From the NCBI GenBank assembly GCA_023376005.1, contig CM042156.1, positions 47,437,092 through 47,501,091 of the forward strand: DNA of 64,000 nt, written 5' to 3'. The notes below the pieces were generated by a model. That model was not told where the DNA came from and did not search any database. It was given only the letters and a program-made list of their open reading frames with translations. The translations under genes and the position numbers were made by a program. The stretch is from Doryteuthis pealeii. Its lineage: Eukaryota > Mollusca > Cephalopoda > Myopsida > Loliginidae. The stretch's first letter is position 1; each line of letters opens with the position of its first letter. Shown one piece after another: positions 9,963-20,647 of the stretch.

Positions 9963-10080
9963 AAAACTTTTACATTTTTTCAGGTCAGTTAATTTTGAAC
10001 CACGTATTTTTGAGGCGTAACACAAATTGTCAAAGATACGTGGTTTAAAGTTAACTGACCTGAAAAAATGTAAAAGTTTT
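9963..10080. repeat. Inverted repeat, arms about 50 bases
   Basis: Left arm 9963-10013 and right arm about 10031-10080 pair almost throughout, e.g. CAGGTCAGTTAA with TTAACTGACCTG and CCACGTAT with ATACGTGG. The loop is about 20 bases. It carries no hammerhead core. It may be a MITE or a palindrome made by repair. 10081-10286 is AT-rich and empty. Confidence 0.75.
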
Positions 10081-10324
10081 TTATATTCTTAAATTTTATC
10101 ACAACATTTCATCAATTTGTTTTTAACATTTTAATTTGTTCTTAGTTTTATTTTGATATTTTAAAAGTTTGGTTGTTTTATGTGAATTTTTAAAATGAGG
10201 CTTGATAGTCCAGTTGGACTCATAGTCCTGAGTTAATAAAGTTTTAAGTGACAATCATCTGTAGGTGGCAGTTTCAATCTTGAGTACGGACGAAAATAAT
10301 TTAGAAAACTTTACATCATCATCA

Positions 10325-10905
10325 TCATGTCGCGCATGCAGCACGGATATCCATGACAATCTTTCGCCAAACTTCCCTATCATTCATTGCACCTGGCAGC
10401 TCCTCTGCGGAGCAGCCAGCATCCTCACATAGCTGGTCAATGTAGGTCCTTGCTGGGCGCCCCACACTTGCATATCCATGTGTTGGCTTCCAAAGGAGAA
10501 CGTCGCTTATGAGTTCATCCTTGCTTCTCCAGCAGTGTCCTGCATGCCTTGTCCGTCTCACTCGGATAGTTTGTGAGATGAGGGGCAGGTGACCGTACAG
10601 CTGTTTCCTTGTGGGGTGCTGTTTCCACGACTTATTCAAGACTGCACGCAGCATTCTTGTGCAGCTCCCATCTAGCTTATTCTCAAGACGCTTTGTTAGG
10701 GTCTAGGTGGTGCAGCCATATAGCAGCACCGACACAACCACAGCCTGGAAGAACTGTCGCTTCAGCTTGTCAGGGAGATCGGACCTCCATATGACTGATA
10801 AACTATTTGTGGCCGACCATGCCTTTGCTATCCGTGTATTAACATCGCTCTCTGTGGAGGAGATATTACCACAGCTTAACACTTATACCCGGTCATAATT
10901 AGCGG
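10325..10905 (-). mobile_element. LINE 3' end with (ATG)n tail
   Basis: Minus-strand translation gives WRSDLPDKLKRQFFQA, VVVSVLLYGCTT, then MLRAVLNKSWKQHP, GHLPLISQTIRVRRTRHAGH, CWRSKDELISDVLLW, VGRPARTYIDQLCEDAG and DIRAACAT. This C-terminal region is common to a widespread animal LINE. The first block (10690-10905) and the second (10325-10654) are in different frames, with a stop or shift near 10690. A CAT repeat (10315-10328 here) follows the last codon as the 3' tail. The element is 5' truncated, so not active. Confidence 0.8.
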
Positions 10906-11100
10906 AATGAGAACAATCTACCCCAATGGATTAATTAAAGGGTTCAGTTCGAAGTGCCATTAAGGCTCCCGAGTTTGCTGAGAAGGTTCCCGAGTATGAA
11001 AAAAAAACCTGAAGAAAACCGAAGGACACATCAACCGAAACGTTGTGTATATTGCTATAAAGATGAGGACACTAACCCGAAAAATCTAAATAATACAAAG
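10906..11100 (+). mobile_element. Partial hammerhead-bearing SINE-like retroposon
   Basis: Same body as the minus strand of 9259-9782: TAGCGGAATGAGAAC, AAAGGGTTCAGTTCGAAGT, the CCCGAG phrases, CTGAAGA at 11009-11015 and CCGAAACGTTGTGT at 11035. The hairpin between CTGAAGA and GAAAC no longer pairs. It abuts the LINE fragment. Confidence 0.65.
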
Positions 11101-11224
11101 GTTTGGTTGTTTTGTTTTACAGCATATCAACTCTTATCGGGTCATTTGATAACGAATCAAGTCATTTTGATATACAAAGGACTCCGATTGCTTACTTTAT
11201 CTGTTGTTGTTGTTTAAGTGGTTA

Positions 11225-11400
11225 ACTAATTAAGTATTGAACATTAGTGGTACTATTTTAACCCATAACTTTCCAAAGGGTATTAGTCCAAAAGTGAATG
11301 TAATAGCGTGACAGGAGTTCGAACTCACTTACTACCATATCGCAGTCTTATATTTAACCAGTAGGCCACAGGCAATCCCACCCCGTATATGATTATAAAA
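11225..11400 (-). mobile_element. tRNA-derived SINE, family C type
   Basis: Plus strand shows GGAGTTCGAACTCACTTACT and TTTAACCAGTAGGCCACAGG, which reversed give a B box and an A-box-like region of a tRNA head. The body continues to the left. The counterpart in copy B is near 26560-26710. Confidence 0.5.
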
Positions 11401-11479
11401 AATGTGAATATGCGTGCGTGTATCTTTGGGTGAATACGTGTGCCTACATACATACATATGGATATTTGTGTATGTGTGT

Positions 11480-11487
11480 GCATGCAT

Positions 11488-11538
<51 letters not shown>

Positions 11539-11553
11539 GTGTGTGTGTGTCTT
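11480..11553. repeat. (GT)n microsatellite
   Basis: About 70 bases. Shorter and interrupted in copy B (26837-26872). Confidence 0.95.
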
Positions 11554-12384
11554 ACAGAAAAGTGATATTCTTTATTCTTCAATGATACTGTTCTTTAAGT
11601 GTTTTCTTTGAAAAAACATCTCTGTTGCTGTTGGGTTTTTATTTTTTTATTTTTTAGTCTTTTCCCCTTTAAACTACTTCCAACGTCGCTCGATTTTGTC
11701 CAGATGTTTTCACAATTGCCACACACCAAATAAATTTCTACCTTGCAAGGATTTTTTTTTTTTTTGTTTTTGTCTCCCGCTTTCGTTCCTTACCTTTTTA
11801 TGACCTTTTCTCAGCGTCCCAGGTGAATCTACATCCTGGCATTGCAGATCTACCCATCGAAATTATTTCTATTGCCGAATTTTGATGTGTCTTTTAAAAT
11901 AAAATTATGGTATATGAGTTGGTTAGTTGGTTGGTTGGTTGGCTGGTTGATGGTTGGTTGGTTATTTTGTTTAATGGTATATGAGTTGGTTATTTGTTTA
12001 ATGGTATATCAATACATTTTTTAAAAAAAGGAGAATTTTTGTTTTGAATTTAAAATATTTCTTTCTCTTACAAAAAGCAGTTCACATAATGATAACCGTG
12101 ACACACGCTTTTGAAACATTTATATTTAAATTTAAAATATTCTCTTTTTCACTCTTAAAGAATCCGGTAGAAAACAATCATATCATAAGACGGTCACAAT
12201 TGTTTTCCTATCAATATGCTCTGATAAAGATTCTTTTGAAAAAATCGAAATATTGCAATATCGGCAATGTAAAGTTAAAGAAATAAATTAAGTTAAACAA
12301 CATCTGTGTTTTTTTATATAATTTTATCCATATCAACTCTTGTAGGCTATCTAATGCCAAATCTATAATTTGCTTTTCACATAA
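11554..12384. other. AT-rich interval, no gene seen
   Basis: Contains a GGTT-rich stretch (11930-11965) with the repeated phrase TTTAATGGTATATGAGTTGG. Two short open frames at 11842-12286 lack any domain and their copy B counterparts are broken. Confidence 0.5.
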
Positions 12385-12530
12385 CGGTAATACCCGTGGG
12401 AAAGGTATGAATGCAACTATCCTCCCCCCCCCCGGCTATGGCCAATAGTAAGGCAGACTTGGTTTGGTTAGGCAACCAGTCTAAATGGAGGAAACTCTGA
12501 ATTCAAACTATTAAAGAAACTGACCTTGTT
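12385..12530 (+). mobile_element. SINE family A fragment
   Basis: Starts at AATACCCGTGGGAAAGGTAT, then a poly(C) run, GGCTATGG, GGCAGACT and GGCAACCAGT. No tRNA-like head. Followed by a TA tract (12559-12606). Confidence 0.65.
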
Positions 12531-12557
12531 TCACCTCCTGCTCGTGCTGAGGTGTTC

Positions 12558-12558
<1 letters not shown>

Positions 12559-12606
<48 letters not shown>
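12559..12606. repeat. (TA)n microsatellite
   Basis: Near-pure TA. Its right flank begins AGGAATAGTTTGTGGGTAAA, shared with 8315. Confidence 0.95.
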
Positions 12607-12609
<3 letters not shown>

Positions 12610-12859
12610 GAATAGTTTGTGGGTAAATATTTTTGTTTCGTTTGGTTTTATAAACAGGTAGAAATAAATTTTCTTTAACTCCATGTGTAGTAATAAACTG
12701 GTAGAAATAATTTATTAACTTGCAAACAGATCTATTTGTCCCCAGGAAAATGGTATATACGTAATCAAATATTCTTGGGCACTTCGTAGTTTCGCTGGTA
12801 TAGGGAGTTCGGTCCTTACAATTTCCGTCAATATTGTGGTCTTGTGCCATACAGTATGT

Positions 12860-13065
12860 GTCTTACCTAAGCTTAGCAATGGATACAATCGTGGTGTAAT
12901 GTTTTGGAAATGGACACGGCGACCCGAGTTCAAATCCTGGGCGAAGCCGTTTGCATTTCCCATCGCACTAATATCCTTTGGAAAGGTATATATCTAGATC
13001 TTCTTCCTCCAGCTATGAGTAATAGTAGGGCAGACTGGGCTTTTTAACATTTAACCTTGGTACAA
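12860..13065 (+). mobile_element. SINE family A
   Basis: Contains CGACCCGAGTTCAAATCCTG (B box, near 12920) and GGCGAAGCCGTTTGCATTTC, then CACTAATATCC, CCTCCAGCTATGAG, GGCAGACTGGG and a decayed end. Counterpart 28200-28400 in copy B has many single-base indels. Confidence 0.8.
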
Positions 13066-13227
13066 AAAAAACATCCATACATAGAAAATGATAGTTTTAC
13101 AGGAACTTAAGCATAATGACTGGCACGACCATCTTAAAAATGTTCCAGTTGACACAGTTGTGCTCTCTTTAGACGAAGTTCATTTTGTTGGAATACGTTA
13201 ACGAGCAACACTTTTATTGTACAGACA

Positions 13228-13955
13228 TAAATGACTGTGTTAATCGATGTCAGAAAGGCATAGATGTTCGGGGATAATATTTTGATTGATTAAAATAGTT
13301 TAGATTCATTCATTTTAGAAATAAAAGTTTATCCTAAAATCGAAAATTATTTTCCAAACAATCTAATATGAATGAATTGAGGGAAAATCATGGACAGTGA
13401 GCTGCAACATTGAATCTGTATCTGAAATATCCAAGATCTAAAATTCTTTTTTTCCATGATGTTTAAGAAAATCTCCTATCAATTTCATCTTTGAAAGCAA
13501 GGGAAGGATGGGACACAAGGTCATTTTTAAGCGAGGTAAAGTTAGTTCAAATTTAGAATTTTCCTTCTTCTAGATTAGTTGCCTAAGCTAGGCTAAAAAA
13601 AAACAATCTGCTCTACATTTTACGCAAAAAAAAAACTTCCATTCCAAAAGAAAAGTAGAAACTGCATTTACAGATTTCTTGGCACAAAACTTATATTGTA
13701 AAATGACCTTCTTAATCGATGTGAGAAAGGCATAGATGTTCGAGGATAATATTTTGATTGATTAAAATAATTTAGATTCATTCATTTGAGAAATAAAAGT
13801 TTATCCTAAAATCGGAAATTATTTTCCAAACAACCTAATATGAATAAATTGAGGGAAAATCATGGACAGTGTGATGCAACATTAAATCTGTATCTGAAAT
13901 ATCCAAGATCTGAAATGTTCTTTTCCATGATGTTTTTAAAAAAATCTCCAATTTG
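13228..13955. repeat. Direct repeat of about 255 bases, period about 475
   Basis: 13228-13485 and 13700-13955 share GATGTTCG(A/G)GGATAATATT, TTTATCCTAAAATCG and GAGGGAAAATCATGGACAGT with about 5% differences. Between them lies a reversed SINE A fragment (13500-13600). In copy B only one full unit remains (28560-28745), plus the end of the second at 29235-29350. Confidence 0.85.
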
Positions 13956-14019
13956 TAGAGTGAACCAATACTGACATAATCTTACCTATGTGTACTTCTA
14001 TTTTGGACTCGTCTAGAGC

Positions 14020-14083
<64 letters not shown>

Positions 14084-14355
14084 GGACTCTCTCGTCGATT
14101 TTCGACGCATGAGGGTTCATACACACAATGGACACCCACACAGTGATTTGTTTATAGTGGTGAAGGCTTGTGTTGGATCATCCAAGTCGATAGGAAAGAA
14201 TTGGTGCATCAAGGGTTGCCATAAACCCAATCAACGACCAGCCTCAGTAATTTTGAATTCAGAGTTATCCCTCTCCTAGACTTGGTTACCTACCCAAGGT
14301 TGAAGGGCCCAGTCTACCCTACTATTTAGCCATAGCTGGAGGGATATATATAATA

Positions 14356-14399
<44 letters not shown>

Positions 14400-14520
14400 A
14401 CCCCTCCGCACAATGTCAATTTCTTAAGCGGACTTTAACAGGTTTGAATGCAGAGTTTTCTTTCTCCTAGACTAGTTACGTAGCCATGGTTAAAGAGCCC
14501 ATTGGGCTGCAGAAAATCCT
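14020..14520 (-). mobile_element. Two reversed SINE A fragments separated by TA tracts
   Basis: Fragments at 14215-14342 and 14398-14515 both show the reversed tail (CTAGACTxGGTTAC, then CCxxGGTTxAAGxGCCCA). TA tracts occupy 14020-14081 and 14345-14397. The two fragments overlap in content, so they are separate insertions or a duplication around the TA tract. Confidence 0.7.
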
Positions 14521-14943
14521 GGAAAGCTCCAGTAAACGCATGATGTGGTGTGGTGTAGGTAATCAGTGGAACCATAGTTTTTATTAATGATTTTTGTTTC
14601 TTTTTTCACCATCATCAGCCCAAAGTTCTTGTTGTTAATCCTAATGAGAGGGATTCATGATTTAATGCTATTTTTTTCCAACATTCTCTCTCTTTTTTCA
14701 TTTCTTTCTTTTCGGTTTTTCTAATTGATTTCTGCAACAAATATAAAACTTATTAAATCTTTGATTCTATAAATCTTTAAAAAGAAATGGTATTAATATT
14801 TAGAATTATTTTGTCTTTCAATTTAAATTAATAGTTATTTGTGGATGAATGAAATGTACCCAGTAACTAAATAAATTGGTAATGAATGAATTAGAAAAAT
14901 TAAATGACCTTCTTTGGGGGTAGCTAGAACTGGGCTTTTGGTC

Positions 14944-14969
14944 CTGATGATGGTATAAATGGCCGATAC
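14944..14969 (+). ncRNA. Hammerhead-like core, family 3, decayed
   Basis: CUGAUGA 14944-14950, one extra U, a short stem GGU with GCC, then GAUAC in place of GAAAC. A decayed counterpart lies at 30405-30433. The downstream phrase GACAATAAACATCC ends near a CA/TA microsatellite at 15033. The changed A13 would abolish cleavage. Confidence 0.3.
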
Positions 14970-15030
14970 GTTGCGTCGTCGACAATAAACATCCAGTTTC
15001 CATAACATCCCGTGTTTGTCTACTTTTCTC

Positions 15031-15032
<2 letters not shown>

Positions 15033-15124
<92 letters not shown>
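15033..15124. repeat. CA, TA and TG compound microsatellite
   Basis: Order CA, TA, TG, TA. The region 15125-15750 to the right is AT-rich and has no gene that I recognise; 15755-15785 is another TA tract. Confidence 0.95.
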
Positions 15125-15750
15125 CTAGCAAATATATGCACCCTCCGGGTGCAAGTATTTAAGTTTACATGTAATAAAATATTAGATTAAATCACAAATG
15201 CTATTGAAACTAATTAAGAATGCAGATAAAAACATTTGAAACAGAGGGGGTATAATCGGAAAATAGAACAACCGAAAATTACTCTTCCATCACTTCCGTC
15301 TTTCAATAATAAATTTTGCTAATTCAACTATTGAGTTAATATAGGAAGTAAAGAATAAAATTACAGTTATTTCTTTTTCTTAATTAATTTCTTTTAAGAT
15401 TTATCACCGAGATTTTTGCTCATATTCATTAAGATAAAACCAAACAAATAGAAATCAATAATACTAAGCCCATATTTATTAAAATCAAATTTTTAATATC
15501 AATATGCAAATTAGCTTTACCGTTTACACTGTAAACCGCTATTTTATTGTATGTATAAATTCAATTGCATGTTATTAGTATTTAGATAAGACCAACAGTA
15601 TTAATAATATAAAACAGTTTTATTAGCTATTGAGGTTTAAATAAAAATAAAATCATGGAGAATGTGAAGTAAATAACTAAGGAAATTCTGACTTGAGTAG
15701 TAATATAGTTTCGGTTACAGACAGAAAAACACACAATCTCCATTATAATA

Positions 15751-15791
<41 letters not shown>

Positions 15792-16046
15792 TACAATACA
15801 TTTAGCATATATCTCTATCTATCTATCTATTTCTATTATTTTATTGCTTGATCTTTCTTCATTCAACTTTCTTTCCTTGGTCATTCCCCCCCTCTCTCTC
15901 TATTGCACGCACACACACATACACAAACACATTTAATTTTATTTATTCTATTTTGATGACGGGGTGATCCGGTTGTATGTAAATAGGTAAATGGCACAAG
16001 GTTGTCGTATCTCTTGGAAGGGTGCCATGGTAAAAAAAAATCCAAT

Positions 16047-16047
<1 letters not shown>

Positions 16048-16131
<84 letters not shown>
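16048..16131. repeat. (GA)n microsatellite
   Basis: About 84 bases with a single C interruption. In copy B this tract (31616-31735) is full of interruptions, in line with the general error load there. Confidence 0.95.
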
Positions 16132-16134
<3 letters not shown>

Positions 16135-16309
16135 ACCCAGGTCTAATTCCACTTGGGGCACGTTTGACGTGATATCGAAACAAAACGCACGACCCTCGTG
16201 CGTTTTTTTCTTTTTCGTTTCTTTTTGCCTTGATTAGTTTTCCAGAAAGACAAACACAGTAAAAAAAAAAATCTCTAAATCTTTCTGTTTATTTATCTCA
16301 GCCTAATCG

Positions 16310-16311
<2 letters not shown>

Positions 16312-16342
<31 letters not shown>

Positions 16343-16393
16343 CAGTTCATTTCTTTTTCAGTCCATATCTTTCTTTTCCGCTCTTTCTTTTGT

Positions 16394-16442
<49 letters not shown>

Positions 16443-16680
16443 TATTTCAGTTCCTTTCTTTCTCATTCCATATCTTTCTTTCTTTCTTTTCTTCTTCCCT
16501 TCCTTTCTTCTTCCTTCCTTTTTATCTATCTATCTCAGTTAATTTCTTTCTCAGTCCACATCTTTTTTTTGTTTGTTTCTTTTCTTTTTTCTTTCTTTTT
16601 TCTTTCAGTCTGAGTCTATTTCTTTCTTTGTTTATTCTTTATTTATTTTTATATATCTCTCTACCTCATTTTGTTTATAT
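16312..16680. repeat. TATC and TTTC pyrimidine repeats
   Basis: (TATC)n near 16312-16342, (TTTC)n 16385-16441, then imperfect TTTC/TTCC and TATC. The 179-codon frame over the copy B counterpart (31850-32389) is repeat translation. Confidence 0.9.
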
Positions 16681-16702
16681 CTATCTAATAAATATATATA
16701 TA

Positions 16703-16875
16703 TGTGATCAAAAGTTGAGGAATACATGCGGATAAAACACACAAAAAAATCATATAATTAATATTTTGCCTCGGCATATTAACGAGGCTTCATCAGAATT
16801 TTATTTTGAGACAAAATATTGATTGAATGAAGTTGCTTGTGTTTTATCCTCTTTTATTCCTCAACTTTTAATCAC
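16703..16875. repeat. Inverted-repeat element with hammerhead-like core at its centre
   Basis: Left arm phrases AAAAGTTGAGGAATA and GGATAAAACACA recur reversed in the right arm (TGTGTTTTATCC at 16838, TATTCCTCAACTTTT at 16855). The inner arm ends also match (CAAAATATT). The left edge abuts TATATATATG. Counterpart in copy B 32440-32630 is degraded. Confidence 0.75.
16764..16796 (-). ncRNA. Hammerhead-like core, family 4
   Basis: Minus strand: CUGAUGA 16796-16790, extra A, perfect six-pair stem GCCUCG/CGAGGC (16788-16783 with 16773-16768), then AAAA instead of GAAA. 63387-63416 has the same frame with a wholly different stem (GUUUUG/CAAAGC) and the same AAAAUA, so the stem, not its sequence, is conserved. 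Loss of G12 predicts no or poor cleavage. Confidence 0.45.
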
Positions 16876-17262
16876 GTTTTGTTGGATTTTACCCAGCCTG
16901 TTATTTTCCTCATATATATGTATATAAATGGAAAAACCGGAATGCAAAAGTAATGAACAATGTATACATTTACCTACAGCGTATATTTATACATACACCG
17001 AGAATAAGTTTCCTGACTTGCTCTCTATCTGTTTGCGAGAATACAAATAAATATATAGATATTAACACCCTAGATAGATATAGATAGATAGATAGATAAG
17101 TTATTCAAAGTGTATGAATAAATATATATTACATGTATTGTATATATTTTCATCACGTTTACACTCCTTTCTTTATTTCTACATATATATGTGTAAGTAT
17201 AGATAAAAGGATATGAAAACACACAATGCTGTTAAAATGAAAATATTTTATATCATTTTCAT

Positions 17263-17310
17263 AGCTAATATTGAACAATATTTCGATTTATAAAAATCAT
17301 CATCAGAGCT
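17263..17310 (-). ncRNA. Hammerhead ribozyme-like RNA, near-complete
   Basis: Minus strand, 48 nt. Stem I AGCU (17310-17307) pairs with AGCU (17266-17263). CUGAUGA is 17306-17300, then one extra U (17299). Stem II GAUUU (17298-17294) pairs with AAAUC (17289-17285) over loop UUAU. GAAA is 17284-17281; its last A starts stem III, AUAUUG with CAAUAU around loop UU, ending in U at 17268. The next base, U 17267, is the cleavage base (H in the consensus). All core bases of a hammerhead are present; the departures are the extra U and a short stem I. The copy B counterpart (about 33012-33055) has deletions in stems I and III. Confidence 0.55.
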
Positions 17311-17481
17311 TGTTTTTAATCTGGACTCATCGAGAGAGAAGCAGAAAATAATTTAAGTTAAAAACGGAAGCATTAATATTCCAAAAAGCGTGCAAGCCAT
17401 GCGATTGTTTCGTCATTAGCACATCCGCTACGCGTTTCTCTGCCAACGACATAATTGTATATCTTTAGTGTAACAGTTTTT

Positions 17482-17688
17482 GAAAGTGTTGTGATGTTAG
17501 TCCCAACAGTAAAAAGAAGTCAAGTCGAGATGGGGTAACATAAGACAAGTTTATTTACAATCAATGGTACATGTACGACTAGCTTGTCGTTAACGGGAAC
17601 AGTTCTACCTTTCCACTCGGTGTCTCACTATTTATAGTGAGAACCGGTGCATGTTCTCCACTGTAGGAACGGCCGGTACAACAGAAAG
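17482..17688 (+). mobile_element. 197-bp solo LTR with 5-bp target-site duplication
   Basis: GAAAG stands at 17482-17486 and 17684-17688. Between them the insert begins TGTTGT and ends ACAACA, the TG...CA inverted ends typical of LTRs. Copy B has the empty site (GAAAG once, near 33225). A TATA-like motif lies within the palindrome at about 17622-17640. The element is very short for an LTR, as in TRIM-type elements. The same LTR is truncated at 1-98. Orientation is assumed from the TATA-like motif. Confidence 0.85.
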
Positions 17689-18183
17689 AAAAAGACATAT
17701 TTCAAATTCAAAAATAGAAAAATTATCTTTTTCAAAAGGGAAGAGTTTTAACCCGTTCATGGTCAGCCTGCAACGGATTTTTTCAGAAAAGAAATATTTT
17801 TTCAACTATTTAAAAAAAAATTACTTTTTTATGTAAAAAAAATGAATGGTTTAAGGGTGTGTACATATGTGCGAGTATTTGCATATGTATTTGTAAGCGT
17901 GAAGATAAATAAAGAGAGATATATCAGAGATTCTTTTCCAAAATATCCCTCAAGAACATTATAAAAAGGAAACAAAATACGTGTGGATCTTGTAAATATT
18001 TTGTCAATACCTTGACAAATTACCCACTCACATAGGCACACACGAAAACACAGAACCCCCTCCCCCGCCTAAACCCCATAAATTGGCAAAAATTATTCAG
18101 TCTGCGATGACACAAAATGTGCGGAAAAAATGTCAACTATGTTTGTGGACTTTACCATTTCAAATGTCATCACTTTTTTCAAG

Positions 18184-18866
18184 AAGAAATCAAGAAGAAA
18201 AAGCAAGAAGAAGAAGAAGAGAAGAAGAAGAAGAAGAAGAAGAAGAAGAAGAAGAAGAAGAAGAAACAGAAACTAGAAAGAAGAAGAAGAAGAAGAAGAA
18301 GAAGAAAGAAGAAAGCTAGAAGAAGAAGAAAAGAAGAAGAAGAAGAATAATAAGAAGAAAAGAAGAAGAAGAAGAAGAAGAAGAAGAAGAAGAAGAAGAA
18401 AAGAGAAGAAGAAGAAAGAAGAAGAAGAAGAAGAAGAAGAATCAGAAGAAGAAGAAAAAATCAAGAAAGCAAGAAGAAGAAGAAGAATGAAAGCAAGAAG
18501 AAGAAGAAGAAGAAGAAGAAGAGAAGAAGAGAAGAAGAAGAAAGAAGAAGAAGAAAGAAGAAACAAGAAGAAGAAGAAGAAGAGAAGAAAGAAGAAAGAA
18601 GAAGAAGAAGAAGAAGAAGAAGAAGAACAACAACAACACAAACACAATGAAAGAAGAAGAAGAAGAAGAAGAAGAAGAAGAAGAAGAAGAAAAAAGAAAT
18701 CAAGAAGAAGAAAGAAGAAGAAGAAATCAAGAAGAAAGCAAGAAGAGAAGAAGAATGAAAGCAAGAAAAGAAGAAAAGAAGAAGAAGAACAACAACAACA
18801 ACAACAATGAAAGAAGAAGAAGAAGAAGAAGAAGAAGAAGAAGAAGAAGAAGAAGAATGATGATGA
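18184..18866 (+). repeat. (GAA)n homopurine tract, 680 bases
   Basis: Almost pure A/G on the plus strand with AAC patches (18627-18640, 18788-18805) and GATGAT at its end. Frames of up to 250 codons on either strand are poly-Glu/Lys/Arg or poly-Phe/Leu/Ser and not genes. The copy B tract is 33716-34356 with a different internal pattern. Confidence 0.95.
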
Positions 18867-19840
18867 TGATGATGATGATTGCGAGAAAGCAGAGAGAGGA
18901 GAAGGGAGAAAAATCCAGACTATACAAATGCCCAAATAATGTCTAGTCAATCGAAATTTAATGCGAGCAGTAGTAATATACCCATTCCGTTCGCCAGAGG
19001 TAGGATATGACCCGAGGTCGCAAGTATGCACATCCAGCAGGGATCAATTATTACTATTTCTACAGGTGCATATATTACATTCTAATCACAGGCAAATCTA
19101 TTCCTAGTCATGAGTTCTGACCTATATATATATACTCTCGTCGTTTTTGATGGGCATTATGTAATTATTATTGAACTATAAAAAAAATAGGGTCGATTGA
19201 ATTAATATTGTTTATCAAATTGAATTCATAGAATGACTGTTTGAATTTTGGCGGGCATTGGAGGCAACATTTTCCGAGGAAGCTTAGCTTGTCTGTCTGT
19301 TTGTTTCTCTGTTTTTATATCCCCATTTTTTTCTTCTCCTTTGTGTGTCTGTATGTTGTTTCTTAAAACTGCAGGGCAAAAAAAGAAGCACTAAATATTT
19401 GCAGTTCTTGTTGTACTACAAACCCCTTCTTCTCCACCCCTTCCCCCCCCCACCCACCCCCAAAAAATGTTACTTTCTCTTTGAAGATTTATTCTTATTT
19501 TTTCAAATGTTGAACTGACTTTTGGAAACATTTACTGTAAAGACCACCTGGTTAATTCGTTGCTCCTCACCCCCCCCCAATCACATCTGATGGGAAGACA
19601 CAGACTCCCTTGCCTTTCTTACTACATTGCTCGAGTGCCAAATACAATAGTGGTGGATACAGATACCACCAAACAAGTACAACAGATCGTTTCGTGGCGG
19701 AGTCTCGTGTAGATATTCATTACAAACAGTAAGTTGGAAACCGGCTGAAATTCTTCAACATATTTATTTTTAAGGGGTAGATAATTTGAAGAGAGTCACA
19801 ATAGCTATTCGGAGACAAAATTCTCAGGGGAATTCCCCCC
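18867..19840. other. Unique interval, no gene seen
   Basis: Includes CCCATTCCGTTCGCCAGAGG (a family C SINE phrase) near 18979, poly(C) runs and a C-rich stretch near 19430-19465. Highly similar to 34420-35315 in copy B. No coding signature. Confidence 0.5.
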
Positions 19841-19844
19841 GGAG

Positions 19845-19945
19845 TATAGTGGATAACGTGCAGGCCTGCGGCATCGTAGTAAGCTAGTTCGAACTCCAGT
19901 CGTGTTATTACGTTCACTTTCGGACTAATATCGATGGGAAAGGTT
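19845..19945 (+). mobile_element. tRNA-derived SINE head
   Basis: GTATAGTGGATAACGTGCAG (A-box-like) and CTAGTTCGAACTCCAG (B box) lie about 30 bases apart, the spacing of a pol III promoter. It is followed by CACTTTCGGACTAATA. Counterpart 35325-35405. It does not fold into a full tRNA, so it is a SINE head, not a tRNA gene. Confidence 0.6.
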
Positions 19946-20319
19946 TGGTTGTTTTTTTTTACGGTATATCAATCCTTTGATTTGTGATTGGCTATCACTC
20001 AGATTTCAGTGAAAAGACAAGCAGTTAAAAATGGTGTGAAAAGCTTGCAAGATGGGATATGATGATACCATACTCATTAGATATCTGCACGAGACATGAA
20101 GAATTATTTGGTTTTGTTTATTCGTTTAACGGCATATCAAATCCTAATGGGCTATTTAATACCGAAATTAGATTAATTTGTAAATTTAATTGTAACTATA
20201 TATTCAATGGTCCGTTGCATTTCTTTATTGCATTTTTTTTATCTGTCTATAATCATTTGTTTGCACACCAGTATTAAAAATTTGTATCTAATCTTAATAA
20301 TTTTTAAACAGATCTATTT

Positions 20320-20370
20320 TTACCTATATGGGACCCTAACAGGTACTACCACTACAGGTCAGAGTGGCAA
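20320..20370 (-). mobile_element. SINE family B tail fragment
   Basis: GGGACCCTAACAGGTACTAC and GGTCAGAGTGGCA match the reversed tail of 61316-61540. Counterpart 37316-37355. The rest of 19946-20640 is AT-rich and empty. Confidence 0.55.
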
Positions 20371-20647
20371 GGTTATCACAATGCAAGTGTAAAGAAAAAT
20401 TAGGTAACTATAATGTTGTTTGTTTACCTTTGATTTATTCTTAATATTTCGAGATAAAGATTTCTTCGTAAGAAGATTTATGAAGGTACGGAGCGGTTAA
20501 CTTTTTGCTAGGTTCTTTCCGTCAGAGGATTATATTTTTTTTTCATAGGCGTTTGAATGAGCGAAATTTGGTTCAGAAATTACGTCTTGATGAAAAAATC
20601 TTACACGATATTATTTCGTTGGGAGTTTCAGGCGGGTTTATATAACA

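Noticed and set aside
11009..11041. Hammerhead core in the SINE-like fragment (CTGAAGA...GAAAC)
   Set aside because: The hairpin does not pair here; kept only as a decayed family member.
14608..14640. Further hammerhead-like core on the minus strand (CTGATGATGG...GAAAC)
   Set aside because: No hairpin can form between CTGATGA and GAAAC, so chance match.
18273..19031. 252-codon minus-strand open frame (and 300 codons at 33619-34521)
   Set aside because: Poly-Phe/Leu/Ser translation of GAA repeats; different between the two copies.
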